64,000 bases of DNA, taken from Rhododendron vialii. Lineage: Eukaryota; Streptophyta; Magnoliopsida; Ericales; Ericaceae. Where the stretch lies: contig NC_080565.1 of NCBI RefSeq assembly GCF_030253575.1, positions 2,790,501 to 2,854,500 on the forward strand. The letters are read 5' to 3'. Within the stretch, counting starts at the first letter, position 1, and the number at the start of each line of letters is the position of its first letter. This document shows positions 58,300 through 64,000 of the stretch, in pieces. Both the position numbers and the translations under genes were made by a program. The notes under the pieces were generated by a model. The model searched no databases, was not told the origin of the DNA, and saw nothing but the letters and a program-made list of their open reading frames with translations.

Positions 58300-61200
58300 A
58301 GTGTTGATTGTTTCACAATTTGGGCAATAACTTTCATTTTCCTGGTATGATGCCACAGTGGAAACTGACTTGCAAGCCGGAGCTAGGGATGGATTTGAGG
58401 TAAAACTAAAATATCAAAATATTAAAAAAATATATCCAAAAACCAAAAACCAAAAACCAAAAAAAAGATTCGTTATTAATGAAGAAGAAGGTAATGATAA
58501 AATTTCAACTCAAAGTTTGTTACGTATAATGAAACTTAACAATCCCCATTTCAGCTACTTTGGGTGATCCTTATCGGGATGATCTTCGCCCTCATAATTC
58601 AATCACTTGCTGCAAATCTTGGCGTAAGCACCGGTAAGATTTAAAATGAACTATTGCAAGCTACAATTAAGGAACAATTAATGAGTATTTCTTTTATTCA
58701 AATTTTCTCTATTTCAGTCTAAGTTGCAAATTTTTTTGTTTGTTTTGGTTCAAAGGAAAACACCTATCGGAATTATGCAAGGCCGAGTACCCTGTATTTG
58801 TGAAGTATTGCCTCTGGCTGTTGGCAGAAGCAGCTGTCATAGCAGCAGATATTCCTGAAGGTATGGAGCTAAAGATTAAAATTAGTTGTAAAACAAAACG
58901 TACATTCTCAGGGATCCGGGAATGCTTTTGGGCACACCCCGTAGTGCACTCTATATGGCAAATTCAAATTATTCATTTCGTCAAATCAATGGTTCAGATA
59001 TATTTTTTCACCGGTCAAAGTTAAAGAATATATCTGAACCATTGATTGCTGACATGGACGGTCCTGATCTGCACTACAGAGAAGCACCCTACAACATCTC
59101 CATCAGATATGTTTGTATCTCCTAATTTATGTATGAGAAATACATGTGGTAATTTTTTTCTTGTCTTGTTTATTTTATTTTTTGTAGTTATTGGGACAGC
59201 ATTTGCCTTGAATATATTGTTTCACATACCAGTCTGGACAGGAGTCCTTCTCACCGGTTTGAGCACTCTCTTGCTTATTGGCCTTCAAAGATATGGGGTA
59301 CTATATACTGTTTTTTTTTTTTTTTTTGTTCTTTTGTTTTGGTAATGCGGGTAAGCTTGCGCCTACGTGTGACTGGAGGCCTCCCACAGTCGTGATCAGG
59401 GTGAGATCGATCGATGGTCCTAAGTTCCAGGCCAAGACCACTTGGCCAACCCCTTAGGGTTGGAGTATTTATTGTGATCATCCACTTGTATCATTTTCAT
59501 GTTCCTTAAGTCATGTTGACCAATGAAGTAAAAACATACCGAGCAAAAAGGAATACAAACTGTTCTATAACAACATAACAGCAAAATAACCATAAAGTTA
59601 GGTTATTTGCCTTGGGTGTTCCACAAAATTTTCGAAGGATTACAATTTAGAAAGTTCTTTTCTTTTATTTTTTGGGTAATTATGCTTTAAACTCTTAAAT
59701 TAAATAGCATCCCCTACGCATCTGAAGTTTTAATTTTGTCAACTTAAATCTTGTACAATCGATCTGTCAACCCCTGTTTTTTTAATCGGAAAAAGAAGGT
59801 AATATTATACAAACTCGATTGGGGTACATCGAGGGAAATAGGAGATAACAAATTAAGCATCCAATAAGAAGACTGGATAATGAAAATAGAACTGTCAACC
59901 CCTATTTGGCGTGCAAACAAAAAAAAAGAAGGTTTTGTTGACAAATAACGCACTATGATTAATTCGCCACTAGCTGAGTTACGTGCAATGATTGAAGACT
60001 ACATGGATTTTGTTGTTGTTGTTGTTGAGCTGAGTTACGTGCAAGCAGCAGGCCTGGTTACTAGTAGGTCTCTACTCTGTTAAATTTTTTAATTTGCCAC
60101 TAGCAGTCTATATAAATTTATCGAATCTTTTCTTCTTCATTATTATTTTTTTCTTTTTTCTTAAAACCTTCTCTTTTGAATTGCATGAAACAGATTAGGA
60201 AACTGGAATTGTTGGTAGCAATTCTGGTGTTCACAATGGCAGCATGTTTCTTTGGGGAAATGGCTTATGTGAAGCCTCCTGCTGCTGATTTGCTCAAGGG
60301 ACTGTTTGTTCCAAAGCTCAGCGGCAACACTGTCACCGGAGACGCCATTGCCTTACTTGGCGCCCTAATTATGCCGTAAGATAGTCTTAATATCCTTGAT
60401 ATTGCGATAATTGTGGTTACATATTTTATATTCTCACTTCATGATCAAATTGCTAACTAGCAAATGCCCGTACCTAAAGACACGTTAGAACGTAACATAG
60501 TTCTAACTTAAATAAATTATTACATTCTCTAACAACAAACGTATAATCTACACATAGCGTGAGTTACCATCTTAAGAAATTTTCCTATTTGATCATATAT
60601 AGGAAGCAACATTTAAATATGGATACATTATCTTCAAAATGAGGAGAGGGGGAGGGGTAGACTTATTAAGAGGATCTTGTCTGTATCTTTTGAAAAAGAA
60701 AGTGATCTGACAGCTACAATTTAATGTGAAAATTTGATTGAACGGCTGTGGATATGTAACTTTGTTTATATGCCTAGGCAAAAATCGTTCTGTTTTATAA
60801 TATAGATTATGTAACCATTTTCAAAAAGTGTTTCTTCTTTGTATCCCCTCTCAATTGGTTTTGCACTAAGTGATACTCCTACTAATATTCTTGTACTCTT
60901 TCCTCAACAGGCATAACCTCTTTCTCCACTCAGCTCTGGTGCTCTCTAGGAAAATACCAAATTCTGTCCGTGGCATAAAGGTAAGCCAACAATAACCTTT
61001 TTATGACTGCATGCAAGCGGTTGGCCTCGTGATAAAGGCTTGAAATATAGAGTTTTGCACTTTCCTAAAATCTCATGTTTGAAACCTCCCAAGTGGTATC
61101 AACTTTTTTAGAGCCAGTTCATACGATTCATTGTTGATCATGACTTTCGAACCCCTTTATAATAATTAAATAAAATCTTTATCTGAATACAAAACTAGAA

Positions 61201-63762
61201 TCAACCCGTGCTATATGTACACGACGATTACCAAAAACTAAAAAAATTCAAGAACTTATATTTTATAGGTAAAAATAGAATTAATTGATCCCAAACTAGT
61301 AGAGTTTTTTGAATATTGTAAGTTATCTTCTTTGGACCAATTGGATTTTTAAATAGTTAAGATACAAATGTAAGAGTTCCCTTCTTATTAGGGATCCCCT
61401 ACTTAGCCTAAGTGCAGACCTCATAAATCCCGATTGAATTTCAATGATCTTTGTCACTTAATGTGATCAGAACGTGATTTTAAGGGTCCTTGCGAGAAAT
61501 CGTCAAAAAAAATGGCCAGGAAGGGCTTCATCCGAACAATTTTTTATTGAACGGTTCAAAAAAAAAAACTATTCAAATCAAGCCCTTTCCGGTCATTTTT
61601 TTTGCCCATTTTTTATAGGTACCCTTAAAATCACGTTCTGATTACATTGAGCGTCTTGGATCATCGAAATTCAATCGGAAAATGGGAGAAATGGGGAGGT
61701 CCGCACTTAAAGAGATTATTTAAGGTTCTCACAGAAAACTCACTGACCAATGTAATTAGACTTTTTTATATTAGGCCACTTGTCCCAGTCATGGGGCTTG
61801 TTTCAGAAATTACTAATGGGACCCAACTTATCTGCGGTTAGATTGCAGATCAGAGGTCTCTGTTATTTCATCGTAGTCATTCATCTCTGCAGTTAAATCT
61901 ACCCTAGAAGAATTTTTTTATAATTTGAACCGTTAAAAAAGCTTTTGGACGATTAAGATCACGCGGGCGATGACACTCTGCAGTCCAACAACAGACTGCG
62001 GAGAAGCTAGATTCGTACAGATTAAAATTGAGCTACAAGCTTCAATACGAGAAATTGAATTAACCTGAAATCCTCTACATTGTTGCAGGATGCTTGTCGG
62101 TACTTCTTGTATGAGATGGGTTTTGCCTTGTTTGTGGCATTATTGATAAATATTGCAATCATCGCAGTATCAGCAACTGTTTGTTCAGACCCAAGCCTCT
62201 CGGGACAATGCAATAACATCACTCTAAACTCTGCCTCTTTCCTTCTACAGGTCTAAACTAAACTAGTTACCCTTCTTTCTCGTTCTTTTTTGGTACTTCG
62301 GAAATTCATGCATACTAAACTAAATCAGCGTAACAATATATCTCAACCTAGTATTCAATCGCGGCCAGAGAAGTCTTCGCTGACTGAATTTCTTCCAAGA
62401 ATCAACATAATTTTTGTACTGTCAATAAAAACTAGAGCCTATTTTACCACGAGGAAATCAACCAGAGTTTATTATATATGAAGTTCTTCTTTGATGCCAA
62501 ATGAAATATAGGAACAATAACATGAGCAAATAGTAGCTACAAAAACTAGTTACCCTTTAATCATAACACTATAGAGGTGATTTGGCCTAACTTTTTTTTT
62601 TTTGCTGAATTATTTTTTGCTCTTTTTTTAGTTTTTGAGTCAAATTTTTTTATTATATCAATTATATAGTCTCAATGATAAGAATTTAAAAATTAAAAAA
62701 AAATTTATGACCAAGATCTTAAAATTAAAAAGTTTACCAAACACATAAATGTATAGTTAATTCCAAACTCTCATGTTGGACTTAGAGTAGTGTTTACTTT
62801 TGCTGCCTATGTGTAATTTCTCTAATATTAATTAATAATTCCTAGCTAATTCCTATTTAATAATAATCCATGTTGGCCCACTCAAAATAATAATTCCTCT
62901 TCAAATATTTTTGCTTATCAAAAAAAAAGTTGGCCCACTCAATTGGTTATTTATATTGTTCTTTTGTATAAATTCAATTAAACTACATTTAAAAATGGCC
63001 ATTAAATCACCCCAGAAATTCAGAGGCATATATCAACTTCTGCTAGCTCTAACTTAAAACAAATAAAGATCTAATCGACAAAGTACTTTTGATTCAAAAA
63101 AAAATCTAATTACTACCAACCTCTATATTAAAGATTGTTTCATTCCCAGGCACCGCGATTCTTGCTTGCGCGTAGTTATAAATTAAGAACAAAAAATCTA
63201 ATTGAAAATTTTCGTTTCTTATTTTGCAGAATGTTCTTAGGAAATCAAGTTCAACCATTTACGCCATCGCGTTGCTAGCTTCGGGACAAAGTTCAACTAT
63301 CACATGCACCTATGCTGGACAATTTATCATGCAGGTAGATCAAGAATCATGTCTAATAATATGTAGTCCATAATTTGTACAGTAGCTATTAATTTACGAG
63401 CATATAACTTCCTAATTTGGAATTTAATGGGTAATCTGGTCACACAATCTCTAGGGTTTCTTGGATCTGAAAATGAAGAGATGGCAGAGGAACCTTATGA
63501 CAAGGACCATTTCCATTTTACCAAGTCTGGTCGCCTCGCTAGTCGGTGGAGCTGCGGCAGCTGGCAATTTAATCATAATTTCATCGGTTGTTTATTCCTC
63601 CATATATATTAGAATTGTTTTTCCAATTTTTCAATTTTGCTGATTCAATTGGTTTTGTATTGGCAGATGATACTATCATTTGAACTTCCATTTTCTCTGA
63701 TTCCACTCCTTAAATTCAGTAGCAGTGCCAGCAAGATGGGACCGTATAAGAGCTCAATATAT
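56220..63762 (+). CDS. NRAMP: NRAMP-family divalent metal transporter, copy B (last exon outside the window)
   Basis: Exons 1-12: 56220-56339, 58132-58210, 58359-58399, 58555-58633, 58756-58860, 59188-59297, 60194-60375, 60911-60980, 62089-62250, 63230-63334, 63455-63586, 63667-63762. Every exon has the same length and phase as in copy A; 427 residues are visible and exon 13 (about 104 residues in copy A) should follow the window. DPGN (TM1) and MPH (TM6) are intact; the residue after DPGN is Met where copy A has Leu. The motif [14 protein letters not shown] again has Cys for the expected Gly. Around exon 7 ([20 protein letters not shown]) copy B is closer to the usual plant NRAMP sequence than copy A. 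Introns contain their own insertions (SINE, LINE tail, MITEs) not shared with copy A. Transport role by family; which metals cannot be read from the sequence. Confidence 0.95.
57670..57989. mobile_element. hAT-like MITE, GGCGGAG-end family, copy 3, in NRAMP-B intron 1
   Basis: Starts aggggcggagctctgttggg and ends with the complement of cattggcagagccaggatt. The interior includes gatcaaaatcctggctctgc, matching copy 1 at 28435 in opposite orientation. Confidence 0.65.
58221..58295 (+). repeat. (CT)n microsatellite in NRAMP-B intron 2
   Basis: About 37 CT repeats just after the exon 2 donor, three times longer than in copy A. Confidence 0.95.
59311..59463 (-). mobile_element. tRNA-derived SINE in NRAMP-B intron 6
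   Basis: On the - strand: an A-box-like tggccaagtgg near the head, a degenerate B-box gatcgatctcacc about 45 bp later, then a body and a poly(A) tail (T run 59311-59327). About 150 bp. Absent from NRAMP-A intron 6. Confidence 0.7.
59776..59891 (-). mobile_element. LINE 3' tail in NRAMP-B intron 6
   Basis: Flanked by the 12-bp repeat CTGTCAACCCCT (59764-59775 and 59892-59903). On the - strand it ends in aatattaccttctttttccg, att, then poly(A). Confidence 0.85.
59989..60027 (+). mobile_element. Extremely truncated SINE tail, 39 bp, in NRAMP-B intron 6
   Basis: Flanked by the 17-bp repeat AGCTGAGTTACGTGCAA (59972-59988 and 60028-60044). The insert is gactacatggattttg plus a TTG run, the same tail as the SINE-like element at 26650-26890. 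Confidence 0.85.
61374..61746. mobile_element. Mutator-like MITE in NRAMP-B intron 8
   Basis: Long imperfect inverted repeat (arms about 150 bp; aatcagaacgtgattttaag at both ends of the central loop). Near-identical 9-bp flanks CAAATGTAA (61365-61373) and CCAATGTAA (61747-61755). NRAMP-A intron 8 has the empty site (caaatgtaattagac near 39892). Confidence 0.8.
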
Positions 63763-64000
63763 GTAAGTTATCGAGCAAATGTTTTGAACAGATCAATTTT
63801 TCGCTTTGTTGTTGTTAACTTGGATAGATTGCGCTAATTTCCCCTCTGTTAAAATAAGGACCCGGCTTCTCTACAGTTGAACTATAGAGAGGCTTCTGCC
63901 GTTTTATTATAGTCATTCATCTTTGCATTCAACAGTTCAAAAAAAAAAAAACTCGTCTAGGAAAGTTAACTCTTTTCTGGAAGAATTTTGTTAAAATCTA
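63763..64000 (+). other. Start of NRAMP-B intron 12
   Basis: Begins with the donor gtaagtta after exon 12. The acceptor and exon 13 are not in the window. Confidence 0.85.

Overview
The window is nuclear DNA of a flowering plant, most likely a dicot. It is AT-rich, its genes carry many GT-AG introns, and about half of it is recognisable plant transposon sequence (Mutator, CACTA, Stowaway, hAT-like, LTR, L1-type LINE, SINE). No tRNA, rRNA, CRISPR or prokaryotic operon structure is seen. I cannot name the species.

There are two kinds of host gene content. (1) Two tandem NRAMP-family metal transporter genes lie on the + strand. NRAMP-A (31614-42639) is complete: 13 exons that splice in frame to 531 residues. 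NRAMP-B (56220 to beyond the window) shows exons 1-12 with identical exon lengths and phases; its last exon lies past the right edge. They differ at about 43 of 427 shared residues (about 90% identical), and their upstream regions are also duplicates. (2) One isolated exon-like fragment of a CTP:phosphoethanolamine cytidylyltransferase gene lies at 22561-22674.

Layout. 1-4460: non-coding, with an ~81-bp tandem repeat, two MITE-like elements and an LTR-like stretch. 4461-21850: the first of three copies of a duplicated upstream block. It is interrupted by a 13.19-kb Mutator-like element (MULE, 5629-18818, with a 10-bp target duplication) and a 2.0-kb CACTA element (19799-21827, 3-bp duplication). 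21870-24588: small insertions, the cytidylyltransferase fragment and an LTR-like stretch. 24589-43550: block copy 2 with NRAMP-A, whose introns hold a LINE piece, an inverted MITE pair and a 2.4-kb putative solo LTR. 43553-45130: an L1-type reverse-transcriptase relic. 46038-64000: block copy 3 with NRAMP-B.

The most unusual object is the MULE. It carries a mudrA-like transposase on the - strand (DDE residues, SWIM and CCHC zinc fingers). On the + strand it carries a multi-exon gene for a Ulp1-like cysteine peptidase joined to a long coiled coil, plus two small coiled-coil ORFs (81 and 85 aa), at least one with its own TATA box. Its introns and intergenic spaces are filled with arrays of a 21-bp unit whose constant core is TATGAGAA or its complement. 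Several arrays have carried gene edges with them in local duplications. Ulp1-bearing MULEs are known in plants; the 21-bp phased arrays and the small ORFs are what I would examine first.
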